This document shows, piece after piece, positions 9,240 to 18,340 of a stretch of 64,000 bases of DNA. The notes beneath the pieces are model-generated. The model was not told the origin of the DNA. It searched no databases and saw nothing but the letters and a program-made list of their open reading frames with translations. The stretch is from Litoribrevibacter albus (GTDB taxonomy: Bacteria > Pseudomonadota > Gammaproteobacteria > Pseudomonadales > Litoribrevibacteraceae). The stretch's first letter is position 1, and each line of letters starts with the position of its first letter. The DNA is taken from positions 310,001-374,000 of the forward strand of contig NZ_BSNM01000014.1 of the NCBI RefSeq assembly GCF_030159995.1, in the 5' to 3' direction. A program made the translations under genes and the position numbers.

Positions 9240-10352
9240 ATGGATTACAGTGAAGTGCTCGACATAGGTACTTTGTTAGCGCCAATTTCTGATTCGTCTC
9301 CAGTTGGCGCAGACCCAAGAGACGATATTTCCCCTACGTCCAGATATTTTACTCTGAAAGACGTACGTAATCAGGCTCGTGCGAATGAACGTGCAGCCCT
9401 TGTTGATGATGATCTTGTCTCGTCCGTGTTTAATGACTGGCGGCCAATTGCAGAGCAAATCCCGGAAGCACTCACGAACGAATGTAAGGATCTGGAATAC
9501 GCTGCTTGGCTAATCGAGGCACTTTGCCGATTGGAAGGTTTTTCCGGGCTTGCTGCAGCCTTCCGTCTAACACGTGAATTAATCGAAAACTATTGGGATT
9601 CTATCTATCCTCTTCCAGACGAAGACGGCCTTGAGACTCGCATAGCGCCAATTATTGGTCTGAACGGTTATGACGGAGAGGGATCTTTAATTACTCCGAT
9701 CGTAAGCATTCCAATAACTCCATCCAATGGCGAGCAAGCTTATGCAACGTGGCAATATACTCGAGCAGCTGAGATTGCGCTGCTGGATGAAGAGAAACAA
9801 CGCCAAAAAGCTGATTCTGGCATTGCTACGCTAGAAGAGATCGAATCGGTTATCAAAGAAACACCCATCGACTTTTATCAGAATCTGGTTGCCGATCTAC
9901 AATCCGCAATTGATGAATTCAAACTGCTGTCCGATGCAATGGACGCAGCAATGTCCGGAACACCACAACCTACCAGTATGATCAGTAAAAGCCTTGCCAA
10001 ATGTTATGAGGCAATACGCTACTTTGTAGGTGACCGTCTTGATCAGGCAGTAGCAGAAAACGAAGAGAGTTTAGAAGTAGTTGAGGATGAAGACGGAGAC
10101 GCTTCCAGTGCTGGTACTGTTGTTTCCCAAGTTCCAAAGAAACTTGAAACAAGAGATCAAGCTATCCGTATGCTGAAAGAAGTATCCGACTTCTTTCATA
10201 AAACCGAGCCTCATTCACCTATGCCATATGCAATTGACCAAGTGGTTCGTTGGAGTGGCCTAAGTTTGCCGGAATTATTGCAAGAATTAATCGATGATGG
10301 TGGTTCCAGGAATCAGTATTTTCGTCTCACAGGTATTCCTGTTGGGGAATAG
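9240..10352 (+). CDS. tssA: TssA T6SS baseplate/sheath-polymerisation protein
   Basis: TssA proteins carry an N-terminal ImpA domain (here ~residues 10-135, with LCRLEGFSGLAAAFRLTRELI and YPLPDEDGLETRIAPI) and a variable C-terminal domain that defines whether they cap the sheath tip or stay at the baseplate. This one has 370 residues with a short C-terminal helical region (AIRMLKEVSDFFHKTEPHSP, then VRWSGLSLPELLQELI), which resembles the Pseudomonas TssA1 baseplate-type more than the long VasJ type; that subclass call is inference. The RBS is weak (AGGTGA). It lies just after the terminator at 9199-9223 and starts the sheath gene group. Confidence 0.92.
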   Translation: MDYSEVLDIGTLLAPISDSSPVGADPRDDISPTSRYFTLKDVRNQARANERAALVDDDLVSSVFNDWRPIAEQIPEALTNECKDLEYAAWLIEALCRLEGFSGLAAAFRLTRELIENYWDSIYPLPDEDGLETRIAPIIGLNGYDGEGSLITPIVSIPITPSNGEQAYATWQYTRAAEIALLDEEKQRQKADSGIATLEEIESVIKETPIDFYQNLVADLQSAIDEFKLLSDAMDAAMSGTPQPTSMISKSLAKCYEAIRYFVGDRLDQAVAENEESLEVVEDEDGDASSAGTVVSQVPKKLETRDQAIRMLKEVSDFFHKTEPHSPMPYAIDQVVRWSGLSLPELLQELIDDGGSRNQYFRLTGIPVGE

Positions 10353-10408
10353 GATAAACAGCTTAATTTTTAACTGAAGGATTAGGCCTTAATTGAAAGG
10401 AGATCAAT

Positions 10409-10909
10409 ATGGAAAGTGTCCACAATAAGCTATCAAGGGTTCGCAAACCCAGAGTTCATATTACTTATGACGTAGAAACAGAAGGTGCAGCAGTCAAGAA
10501 AGAACTGCCTTTCGTTGTAGGTGTAATGGGGGATTTTGCAGGTCAAAATACCGAAGCATTGAAGCCTCTTAAAGAACGTCGTTTTGTTCAGATCGACCGT
10601 GATAATTTTGATGATGTGCTTAAGCGTATGAATCCTAAGTTATCATTCAAGGTTAATAACAAACTGGCCGGTGATGACAGTCAGTTCACTGTGGATCTTG
10701 AATTCAAATCAATGCAGGACTTCGAGCCAGCAGCAGTTGTTAGACAGATCGAGCCATTAGATAAACTCATGGCAACACGTAATAAACTACGTGATTTGAT
10801 GACGAAGGTAGATCGCTCTGAAGACCTGGAAGATATTCTAGAGCGTGTGTTAAACAACACTGGTGACTTACAGCAGTTGGCCAATGAGCTGAATGTAGAG
10901 GAGAACTAA
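10409..10909 (+). CDS. tssB: TssB (VipA) small sheath subunit
   Basis: TssB forms, with TssC, the contractile cytoplasmic sheath that drives the Hcp tube. The protein has 166 residues and the family pattern: [13 protein letters not shown] near the N-terminus, [13 protein letters not shown], a central [15 protein letters not shown], and a C-terminal helix with [18 protein letters not shown] strong ribosome-binding site (AAAGGAG at 10398-10404) precedes the ATG, in line with the high expression expected for a sheath protein. tssC follows after one base, so the two are produced together. Confidence 0.97.
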   Translation: MESVHNKLSRVRKPRVHITYDVETEGAAVKKELPFVVGVMGDFAGQNTEALKPLKERRFVQIDRDNFDDVLKRMNPKLSFKVNNKLAGDDSQFTVDLEFKSMQDFEPAAVVRQIEPLDKLMATRNKLRDLMTKVDRSEDLEDILERVLNNTGDLQQLANELNVEEN

Positions 10910-10910
10910 G

Positions 10911-12404
10911 ATGAGCACGGAAGCAGTCGCAGATACTCTTGATGCAACAACCGAAGAAGCAGGCTCGTTATTAGAACAAGCCATCGGTGCCACAAAGCAA
11001 ACTGAAAGTACACGCGCAGAAGAATTGCTAAGAACGCTTACTGAAGAAGCATTAAATGGAACGGTTACCTGGAATAAAAACCTGTCCATTACTTTTAATG
11101 ATGCAATTAGCAAAATTGATAGACTAATTTCAGAGCAGCTTTCAGAAGTCATGCATACACCTGAGTTTCAAAAACTTGAAGGTAGCTGGCGTGGCTTGAA
11201 TCACTTGGTAATGAACTCAGAAACCAGTGCTTCGTTGAAAATTCGCATGATCAGCTTAAGCAAAAAAGAGCTGTCGAAAGATTTGAGTAAAGCGGTTGAG
11301 TTTGACCAAAGCCAGATTTTCAAAAAAGTTTACGAATCTGAATTTGGTACTCCAGGTGGTGAACCATACGGCACTATCATCGGGGATTATGAGTTCACTA
11401 ACCACCCAGAAGACATCGAAACATTAACGAATATGTCTAATGTCGCTGCATCAGGCTTCTGCCCATTTATTTCTGCAGCATCTCCGGCTTTGTTTGGTTT
11501 TGATGAGTGGACGGAATTAAGTAAGCCTCGCGACCTTGAGAAAGTATTTGAATCTCTAGAGTACACAAAATGGCGTTCATTCCGTGAAAGTGATGATTCA
11601 CGCTTTGTTACATTAACCATGCCTCGAGTTCTGGCCCGTCTTCCTTATGGTCAAGCAACCAGCCCTGTGGAAGAATTTGGGTTTGAAGAGTTTGAAGTTG
11701 ATGAGAAGACTAAAGTTTCTATCACGGCTAAGCATGCTGACTATTGCTGGATGAACTCCTCATATGTGATGGGCGCTCGTATGACGGACGCTTATTCTAA
11801 ATACGGATTCTGTACTGCAATTCGTGGTGCTGAAGGTGGTGGTCGAGTGGACAATTTGCCGAGCCATATCTTTACAAGTGATGATGGTGATCCGGATCTT
11901 AAGTGTCCTACAGAAATTGGTATTACTGATCGTCGTGAAGCAGAACTTGGAAAACTAGGATTCTTACCTTTGTGCCACTATAAAAACACTGATTACGCTG
12001 TGTTCTTTGGTGCGCAAACCACTCAGAAACCAAAGCAGTATGACTCGCCAGAGGCCACTGCGAACGCTGCAATCTCATCACGTTTACCGTATTTGATGGC
12101 TACCAGCCGCTTTGCCCATTATCTAAAAGTAATGGCAAGAGACAAGATTGGTAGTTTCATGGAAGCAGAAGATGTTGAATCATGGTTAAACCGTTGGATT
12201 CTTAGTTATGTAAACGCTTCTGAAGGTGGTGGTCAGGAAATCCGTGCTAAATACCCACTTGCGGATGCGAAAGTACAGGTTAAAGAAATTCCTGGTTCAC
12301 CAGGCTCTTACAATGCAGTTGCATGGTTAAGACCTTGGTTGCAAATGGAAGAACTTACAACCTCTTTGCGTTTGGTAGCTAAAATCCCGGAAATTGGTGG
12401 ATAA
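10911..12404 (+). CDS. tssC: TssC (VipB) large sheath subunit
   Basis: TssC is the large subunit of the contractile sheath and interlocks with TssB. It has 497 residues, standard for the family, and contains the core signatures [40 protein letters not shown], and near the end [18 protein letters not shown] and [19 protein letters not shown]. The start overlaps the tssB end almost exactly, with GAGGAG before the ATG. It is followed by 191 bp containing two stable hairpins before the second tssC copy. Confidence 0.97.
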   Translation: MSTEAVADTLDATTEEAGSLLEQAIGATKQTESTRAEELLRTLTEEALNGTVTWNKNLSITFNDAISKIDRLISEQLSEVMHTPEFQKLEGSWRGLNHLVMNSETSASLKIRMISLSKKELSKDLSKAVEFDQSQIFKKVYESEFGTPGGEPYGTIIGDYEFTNHPEDIETLTNMSNVAASGFCPFISAASPALFGFDEWTELSKPRDLEKVFESLEYTKWRSFRESDDSRFVTLTMPRVLARLPYGQATSPVEEFGFEEFEVDEKTKVSITAKHADYCWMNSSYVMGARMTDAYSKYGFCTAIRGAEGGGRVDNLPSHIFTSDDGDPDLKCPTEIGITDRREAELGKLGFLPLCHYKNTDYAVFFGAQTTQKPKQYDSPEATANAAISSRLPYLMATSRFAHYLKVMARDKIGSFMEAEDVESWLNRWILSYVNASEGGGQEIRAKYPLADAKVQVKEIPGSPGSYNAVAWLRPWLQMEELTTSLRLVAKIPEIGG

Positions 12405-12415
12405 GATATAGGTTT

Positions 12416-12442
12416 GTGTTACGAATCTTTAGGTTCGTACAC
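12416..12442 (+). repeat. RNA hairpin 1 after tssC
   Basis: GTGT(T)ACGAA pairs with TTCGTACAC around an 8-nt loop, giving 9 bp with one bulged T, 11 bp after the tssC stop. There is no T-run. It could protect the tssBC mRNA 3' end or mark a processing site. Confidence 0.55.
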
Positions 12443-12466
12443 ACCTGATACCATCTTCACTTCCTT

Positions 12467-12513
12467 CATTGATACAAGTAATTGAACAGGATGTTCATAA
12501 GCTTGTATCAATG
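12467..12513 (+). repeat. RNA hairpin 2, 12-bp perfect stem with nested inner hairpin, between tssC and tssC2
   Basis: CATTGATACAAG (12467-12478) is perfectly complementary to CTTGTATCAATG (12502-12513). The 23-nt interior contains a second hairpin, GAACA-gga-TGTTC (12484-12496). No T-tract of terminator quality follows immediately, although a pyrimidine-rich stretch starts at ~12514. It may be a partial terminator or mRNA stabiliser separating the sheath genes from the downstream genes. Confidence 0.65.
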
Positions 12514-12595
12514 TTATCTATTTCTATTTGGTGTTAGTACTAGTGCTGGCTATTCAGCCTAAACTACGACTAAAGACAAGGATCAGTCTGAAGTA

Positions 12596-14146
12596 ATGTT
12601 AAGCGCACTTAATTTTGTTGAGTCAGATGTTTTTCATAGTGACCCTAATGAGTTCACTAATGAAAGCCATTGTAAAGATTCAACACGATACACCAATAGC
12701 CAAAAGCTGGAGCGATTCTTAGGTGAAAAGCAACCAGTTAAGGCTCTTCTATATTGGTTGGAGTACATCGAACAAGGGAGTTCGGGTAACTCCAAAGAGA
12801 AGATTCTGCCAATATTATCTCGTGCGATTGCTGAGATAGATAATCTCATCAATCAACAAGTGAATGACATTATTCACCATTCTTCATTTCAGCAATTAGA
12901 AGCAAGTTGGCGAGGCCTCTTGTATCTTGCTGAGCAGACCGATGTTCATGATAGAGAGCAAAAAGTTAAGCTCAAATTGCTTTCTTTATCCTGGCGAGAG
13001 TTGAGCAAAGACATTAGTCGTGCCATCGATTTCGATCAAAGCGAATTTTTTAAGCTCATTTATGGAAGTGAGTTTGATATTGCGGGTGGTGAACCTTTTG
13101 GTGTTCTTATCGGTGACTATCAAATAAGCCACCGACCAAAACAGGGAAGCACCTCTAACGACATTGATATCCTAAAAGATATTGCTAGAACATCTGCAGC
13201 GGCATTTGCTCCATTTATTACATCGGCACATCCATCGCTATTTGGTGTCGATCACTTCTCCGAATTAGGTCTGGTAACGGATATTACAAACCACTTCCAG
13301 CAAATTGAATATATTAAGTGGCGATCTTTGAGGAGTATGGAAGACTCCAAATTCCTCGGAATTACGGCGCCTCAAATATTAATGAGAGCGCCTTACCTGG
13401 ATGATGGCTCAAGAAACGAGCATTTTAAATTCAAAGAACATCTTGATCATTCTGAGCAAAACTACCTTTGGGGTAATTCGGCATATGCCTTTGCCGCAGT
13501 GCTTGTACGTGCTTTCAGTGAATCCGGTTGGTTTGGCCAAATACGAGGGTTAAAAGCGGGTCAATATAACCATGGAATCGTGACAGATTTGCCTGTTAGT
13601 CAGTATGAAACAACCAAGTATCAGCCGTACTTTAAGCCATCAGTCAATGTATTAGTTGGTGATAGATTAGAGTCAGAGCTTTCTGATAATGGATTCATCC
13701 CACTATCAGCCATCCCTTATTCAGAGCATTGTGCCTTTTTCAGCAATGCTTCGGTTCAGTCTCCACCGACATTTGATAAAGCAGTTGCAAATGTAAATGC
13801 GCGTCTTTCATCCATGCTTCAATACATTATGTGTGTCTCTCGTTTTGCCCATTACATCAAAGTAATGGGCCGCGAGAAGGTGGGCAGTTTTCAATCAGCC
13901 CAGTCATGTGAAAGAGAATTACAGCGTTGGCTTCATGGTTATACAACTGCATCCGATAGTGCTTCTGAAGAGGTAAGGGCGCGCTATCCGCTTCATGAGG
14001 CTCAGATTCAGGTTCGTGAAATTCGCGGCCAGCCAGGGCGGTATTTTTCGATTATGAAGCTTCAACCTCATTTTCAACTGGATCAAATGGTCTCAAGCAT
14101 AAAGTTGGTGACAGAGTTATCACCTAAGTATCAGTCAACAATATAG
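12596..14146 (+). CDS. Second TssC-like sheath protein (TssC2/ImpD type)
   Basis: This is a full-length paralogue of the gene before it (516 against 497 residues), with the same landmarks: LEASWRGLLYLAEQ, FDQSEFFKLIYGSEFDIAGGEP, IGDYQIS, SRFAHYIKVMGREKVGSF and a C-terminal LQPHFQLDQMVSSIKLVTEL. The two are clearly diverged, so this is an old duplication and not a recent repeat. Paired TssC proteins next to tagJ occur in the Agrobacterium imp locus (TssC40/TssC41), where both are needed. The N-terminal ~45 residues are unlike TssC. The likely role is a variant sheath or sheath-end protein. The ribosome-binding site is AAGGAT at somewhat long spacing, and ACAAGGAT (12576-12583) matches the CsrA/RsmA core. 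Confidence 0.9.
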   Translation: MLSALNFVESDVFHSDPNEFTNESHCKDSTRYTNSQKLERFLGEKQPVKALLYWLEYIEQGSSGNSKEKILPILSRAIAEIDNLINQQVNDIIHHSSFQQLEASWRGLLYLAEQTDVHDREQKVKLKLLSLSWRELSKDISRAIDFDQSEFFKLIYGSEFDIAGGEPFGVLIGDYQISHRPKQGSTSNDIDILKDIARTSAAAFAPFITSAHPSLFGVDHFSELGLVTDITNHFQQIEYIKWRSLRSMEDSKFLGITAPQILMRAPYLDDGSRNEHFKFKEHLDHSEQNYLWGNSAYAFAAVLVRAFSESGWFGQIRGLKAGQYNHGIVTDLPVSQYETTKYQPYFKPSVNVLVGDRLESELSDNGFIPLSAIPYSEHCAFFSNASVQSPPTFDKAVANVNARLSSMLQYIMCVSRFAHYIKVMGREKVGSFQSAQSCERELQRWLHGYTTASDSASEEVRARYPLHEAQIQVREIRGQPGRYFSIMKLQPHFQLDQMVSSIKLVTELSPKYQSTI

Positions 14147-14152
14147 GGAAAT

Positions 14153-14980
14153 ATGATGAAAAAGATTAAGGAATTGATTCAAGCCGGCGCTCTAAGCGAA
14201 GCGAGTGAACAACTGGAGATGCAACTGAAAGATGATCCGTTGAATGTTGATATGCGAGCATCGTATGTTGAGCTTCTTTGTGTCAAAGGCGACCTCGAAA
14301 AAGCTGATTCACAATTGGACATGATGGTTCGCCAGAATCCGGATTTCCTGGTTGGAGCAGTGAATCTTCGTCAGTTGATTCGAGCGATGCAATCAAGATT
14401 GGATTTTTATAATGGTGCTGATACAGCTTCAATCTTTTGTGAAGCGGATGAAGAACTTCAAACACTATTGAAGCTTCGTTTAGCTATTAAGGATAACCAG
14501 TTTGCTGAAGCGGAAGCTTTGGCTGCTGAACTAGAAAAGACTAGGAAGCCTACATCCATTGTTATCAATGGCAAGACCGTTGCTGATATTCGTGATATCG
14601 ATGACTCCCTGTGTGGCTATGTTGAGTTATTTGGTACGGATGGGAAGTATTACCTGGCTAAGTTCTCAGAATTGGAGCTACTTGATGTTAAGCAACCAGA
14701 ATCGCTTCTTGAACTGACATTGCGTCGAGTTGAGGTAAATATAAAGAATGGCCCAAGTGGTGAAGCTTTCTTACCGATCGTATACGCAGATAGTACAACT
14801 GAAGCTGAACGTCTTGGCCGAGAAAGCGATTGGAATGAGCTTGCACCGCAATTATTTACCGGGCTCGGGCAAAAAATGTGGTTAGCTGACGATCAGGCTT
14901 TAGCTATTTCAGATATCCAAAGTGTCTGTTCATTCGAGCAGGCTGACACAAAGACGGATGAACAACAGGCAATAGCATAA
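14153..14980 (+). CDS. tagJ: TagJ (ImpE/HsiE) T6SS accessory protein
   Basis: TagJ/ImpE proteins are accessory factors that in Pseudomonas bind the TssB sheath protein and help the ClpV unfoldase engage it. The N-terminal ~80 residues are TPR-like helices (LIQAGALSEASEQLEMQL, then LLCVKGDLEKADSQLDMM) and the C-terminal ~150 residues form the ImpE-specific alpha/beta region (CGYVELFGTDGKYYLAKF, LPIVYAD). Length 275 fits. The ATG lies 6 bp after the tssC2 stop with AGGGAAAT as the RBS. Its position next to the second tssC and tssE matches loci with double TssC. Confidence 0.9.
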   Translation: MMKKIKELIQAGALSEASEQLEMQLKDDPLNVDMRASYVELLCVKGDLEKADSQLDMMVRQNPDFLVGAVNLRQLIRAMQSRLDFYNGADTASIFCEADEELQTLLKLRLAIKDNQFAEAEALAAELEKTRKPTSIVINGKTVADIRDIDDSLCGYVELFGTDGKYYLAKFSELELLDVKQPESLLELTLRRVEVNIKNGPSGEAFLPIVYADSTTEAERLGRESDWNELAPQLFTGLGQKMWLADDQALAISDIQSVCSFEQADTKTDEQQAIA

Positions 14981-14994
14981 CCGGGTTTCTTACT

Positions 14995-15480
14995 GTGAAT
15001 AGTAAACAACCTCTTCAGTTGTCGATTCTTGATCGTCTAATGGACGAATCCCCTGAGCTTGGGGATTCTCCCAAAATGCGTCGAGGCGGAGACATCAAAA
15101 TGATTCGTCAAAGTGTTCGAAGAGATTTAGAAAACCTTTTGAACGCAAAAGTCCAATGGCATGTGTGGCCCGAGTCCTACAAAGAACTTGATAAAAGCTT
15201 ATTGAGTTACGGTCTCCCAGACTTTTCAAGCATGGCAATGGACTCATTAGATGGCAGACAAGCCTTATGCCGACGCATAGAAGAAACCATACGGCGTTTT
15301 GAACCTCGATTTATCGATGTTGAAGTAACGCTATTAGATGAAGAACAGCCTCTGGATCGAGTTCTTAAAATACGAATTGATGCATTACTTTATGCGGACC
15401 CAGTACCTGAGCCAATTACATTCGACTCTGAAATTGAGCCAGTACATTTAGGATTGAAAGTGACGGATTCTCTGATATGA
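14995..15480 (+). CDS. tssE: TssE (gp25-like) baseplate wedge protein
   Basis: TssE is the homologue of phage T4 gp25 and nucleates the sheath at the baseplate. The 161-residue protein has the family core: LLDRLMDE-like start (SILDRLMDESP), then a helix pair including SVRRDLENLLNAK and LLSYGLPDFSSM, and a C-terminal strand region with RFEPRFIDVEVTLLD. The start is a GTG at 14995; no better ATG exists nearby in frame. The stop overlaps the tssF start by 4 bp (ATGA), so the two are translationally coupled. Confidence 0.94.
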   Translation: MNSKQPLQLSILDRLMDESPELGDSPKMRRGGDIKMIRQSVRRDLENLLNAKVQWHVWPESYKELDKSLLSYGLPDFSSMAMDSLDGRQALCRRIEETIRRFEPRFIDVEVTLLDEEQPLDRVLKIRIDALLYADPVPEPITFDSEIEPVHLGLKVTDSLI

Positions 15481-17309
15481 ATGATGAGTTTTTGAAGTAT
15501 TACAACAGAGAGCTTACCTACATAAGAAGGTTAGGGGCCGATTTCGCTGAAAAGTACCCTAAGATTGCAGGGCGTTTGAAGATAAGTGATGAAACAATCG
15601 AAGATCCACATGTGTCACGCCTTGTCGAGTCGTTCTCCTTTCTGACGGCACAAATCCGCCAAAAACTGGATGACAGCTTTCCTGAGCTTACCGATGCATT
15701 ACTTGGACAACTGTATCCAGATTATCAGGCCCCAATTCCGTCAATGGCCATTGTAAAAATGACCACACAGAATTTATCTACGGACGGGTATTTTTTAAAA
15801 AAAGGCAACGAAATAGAAACACTTGTTGATGGGTTAAAATCCTGTACCTTCGAAACCTGTTATGACACGAAACTTTGGCCTGTTGATGTGACCGAGGCAG
15901 AGTTTAAAAATGCTCCCTTTAATGCACCAAAATCCAATTCTAAGACGCCTGCAAAAGCTGTTGTAAAACTCAATCTTGCCTGTGAATTCGATAATACTGA
16001 ATTCGGTGAGCTAGGGATGGAATCGCTACGATTCTACCTTAATGGGCAAAAACACCATGTATATCCTCTGTACGAGCTAATTTGTAGACATACACTTGAG
16101 ATTGGGATTGCGCCTAAGGGTGAGCCTGAGAAAATGCGACGTTTGCTTCCTCGTCACTTGACTCCTGTTGGATTTGATGACGATCAGCAGGTGCTGCCGT
16201 ACTCGAACAGAAGTCTTCCAGGCTATCGTTTACTTGCAGAACAATTCTTATTTCCCGAGAAGTTCCTGTTTTTTGAATTAAAAGATCTAGACCCTAGATG
16301 GCAAGGGATTAAAGACCAGCTTGAAATTTATTTATATCTTGCTGAAGGCTCAGAAGAACTGGAACGCCATGTTACTGCGGATAACCTTTTGTTAGGTTGT
16401 ACGCCTGTGATCAATTTATTTAAACAAAACCTTGAGCCTATTCGCTTGGAACCCTCCCAGTACGAATATCGATTGGTACCGCATTATCAGGATGCTGATG
16501 TATGTGAAGTGATTTCTTTGGTAGACGTAGACGCTTTTGATCCCTATGGAAATAAAGTAAAGCTCAATCCGTTTTATGCTCAAGGTCATCCAAACTATTT
16601 GGAACAAGACCAGCTGTTTTGGCATACACGACGTGAGTTTTCTGATTGGGCCGGTGGCTATTCTGAATCAGGGACTGAAGTTTTTCTGTCGATTGTTGAT
16701 CGGAAATTCAAAGGTACCAGTGCTCAAGATCAGGATCAAAAATGGGTTATTCAATCCACTGCTCTATGTAGTAACAGAAATCTGCCTTCTCATCTTCCAT
16801 TCGGTGGTGGCGAACCAAGAATGGCGGTAAAAGAACATGCAGATTTAATTAAGGAAGTTCGCTGCCTAAGCGCCCCAAGTGCAACGGTTCGGCCAGCGCT
16901 TCATGAAAATACGCGCTGGCAGTTGGTTAACCATCTTAGTCTGAATCATTTCACAGGAGAGGGCGCGTTAGACCGGCTTAAAGAGACTTTACGATTGTAT
17001 GACTTTAAGTGCGCCCCTGAAAATAAAGCCCTGATTGATGGCATCTCAGCATTGGAAATTACTCCAGGAACTGCGCGGGTTAATCAAAACGGCAGAGTTG
17101 CTATTTGCTCGGGGAGTAACATTCTTGTTGAGTTTACCGAGTCAGCTTTCGCAGGTAGTGGTATTTATTTCTTTTCATGTATTTTAGATGCGTTTTTTTC
17201 TCAGTATGCGGCCATCAACAGCTTTACCCGGTTGGCGGTTAAATTCAGAGGGCAAGATAACCTATATCATGAATGGGACGCTCGTATTGGCAGGAGACCA
17301 TTGCTGTGA
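15477..17309 (+). CDS. tssF: TssF T6SS baseplate wedge protein
   Basis: TssF pairs with TssG and TssE to form the baseplate wedge. At 610 residues it has normal length. The N-terminus is typical (YYNRELTYIRRLGADFAEKYPKIA cut short here: it reads as the family start), followed by DPHVSRLVESFSFLTA and the LYPDYQAPIPSM segment. The C-terminal part includes LNHFTGEGALDRLKETLRLYDF, also characteristic. It starts in an ATGA overlap with tssE and ends in a GTGA overlap with tssG, so tssE-F-G are coupled. Confidence 0.97.
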   Translation: MNDEFLKYYNRELTYIRRLGADFAEKYPKIAGRLKISDETIEDPHVSRLVESFSFLTAQIRQKLDDSFPELTDALLGQLYPDYQAPIPSMAIVKMTTQNLSTDGYFLKKGNEIETLVDGLKSCTFETCYDTKLWPVDVTEAEFKNAPFNAPKSNSKTPAKAVVKLNLACEFDNTEFGELGMESLRFYLNGQKHHVYPLYELICRHTLEIGIAPKGEPEKMRRLLPRHLTPVGFDDDQQVLPYSNRSLPGYRLLAEQFLFPEKFLFFELKDLDPRWQGIKDQLEIYLYLAEGSEELERHVTADNLLLGCTPVINLFKQNLEPIRLEPSQYEYRLVPHYQDADVCEVISLVDVDAFDPYGNKVKLNPFYAQGHPNYLEQDQLFWHTRREFSDWAGGYSESGTEVFLSIVDRKFKGTSAQDQDQKWVIQSTALCSNRNLPSHLPFGGGEPRMAVKEHADLIKEVRCLSAPSATVRPALHENTRWQLVNHLSLNHFTGEGALDRLKETLRLYDFKCAPENKALIDGISALEITPGTARVNQNGRVAICSGSNILVEFTESAFAGSGIYFFSCILDAFFSQYAAINSFTRLAVKFRGQDNLYHEWDARIGRRPLL

Positions 17310-18286
17310 GTATTGAGCAGTTAACACAAGAACCTGCGCTTTTTGACTTCTATCAAGCAGTGTATTTAGTTGAAAGACAATTATCCCCTGAGGATAAAGA
17401 ATGGCTCGGTGTTGGAATGGACAGCTTCCCCAGCAAAGAGGTAGTGCGCTTTAAAAGCGCTCAACATCTTGGGTTTCCGGGAATGCCAATTAGCAAAGCA
17501 GAGATCTCTGGCCAAGAAGAAAACCTAACTTCGGTAAATATGCATGTCAGTTTCATGGGACTCACCGGGCCGAGTGGCATATTACCCAGACACTATAGCG
17601 AGTTATTGCTCAGGTGTATTAAGAACCGTGATACGGCTATGCGGGATTTTTTTGATCTCTTTAATCATCGTCTTATATCCCTGAATTATCGTGCCTGGAA
17701 AAAATACCGAATGGCGACCCACTATGAACAAGGTGGTTCTAGCCTTTCAGATGCGTACAGCAAGGTACTTGTTGCATTGACGGGTGGCGAAAATACTCTG
17801 CATATTCATTATGGCGGCTTATTCAATAAATCGAACCGCTCTGCAGAGGGCTTACGTTGCATGCTTAAAGATCTTCTGGGGTGTTCGGTAGAAATACAAG
17901 AGCTTCAAGGTAAATGGATCAGCTTATCTGAAAAAGATCAAACAAAACTATCATCTTGCGAGAACCCTGAAGGGCAATTTTCTCGGTTAGGTTGTGAAGC
18001 AACCTTAGGTGGCAAAGTGTGGGACATTTCCTCTGCGATTGAAGTGGTCATAACACCTCATACGTCTGCTCAAATAAAAAATTTGAGACCTGGAACGAAA
18101 CTTCATCAAGGTATCAAAGACTTGATAACAAACTATGTCGATTCAGGTATTCAGGTTAAGTTGAAACTTCAGACAAAATTGAAGGATCTTCCAAGATCTG
18201 AGTTGGGTTGTGGCAACGTATCTTTAGGTCAATCGGCACGATTAAGTCATAGGCCGGATCAGAATCAACAATTCATAACCATTTAA
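17306..18286 (+). CDS. tssG: TssG T6SS baseplate wedge protein
   Basis: TssG binds TssF and completes the baseplate wedge. The sequence shows the typical N-terminus (LFDFYQAVYLVER), then VRFKSAQHLGFPGMPI, the conserved MGLTGPSGILPRHYSELLL stretch, and a C-terminal LGCEATLGGKVWD. A reading frame start exists at an ATG at 17273 inside tssF, but AGGAG at 17292-17296 sits 9 nt before a GTG at 17306 that overlaps the tssF stop as GTGA; I take this as the start, giving 326 residues. tssH follows 54 bp downstream. Confidence 0.94.
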   Translation: MSIEQLTQEPALFDFYQAVYLVERQLSPEDKEWLGVGMDSFPSKEVVRFKSAQHLGFPGMPISKAEISGQEENLTSVNMHVSFMGLTGPSGILPRHYSELLLRCIKNRDTAMRDFFDLFNHRLISLNYRAWKKYRMATHYEQGGSSLSDAYSKVLVALTGGENTLHIHYGGLFNKSNRSAEGLRCMLKDLLGCSVEIQELQGKWISLSEKDQTKLSSCENPEGQFSRLGCEATLGGKVWDISSAIEVVITPHTSAQIKNLRPGTKLHQGIKDLITNYVDSGIQVKLKLQTKLKDLPRSELGCGNVSLGQSARLSHRPDQNQQFITI

Positions 18287-18340
18287 ATCATTAATTTCTA
18301 ATTTACTAACCAAGGAAGCAGTTAGCGAAAGGACGCAGTA

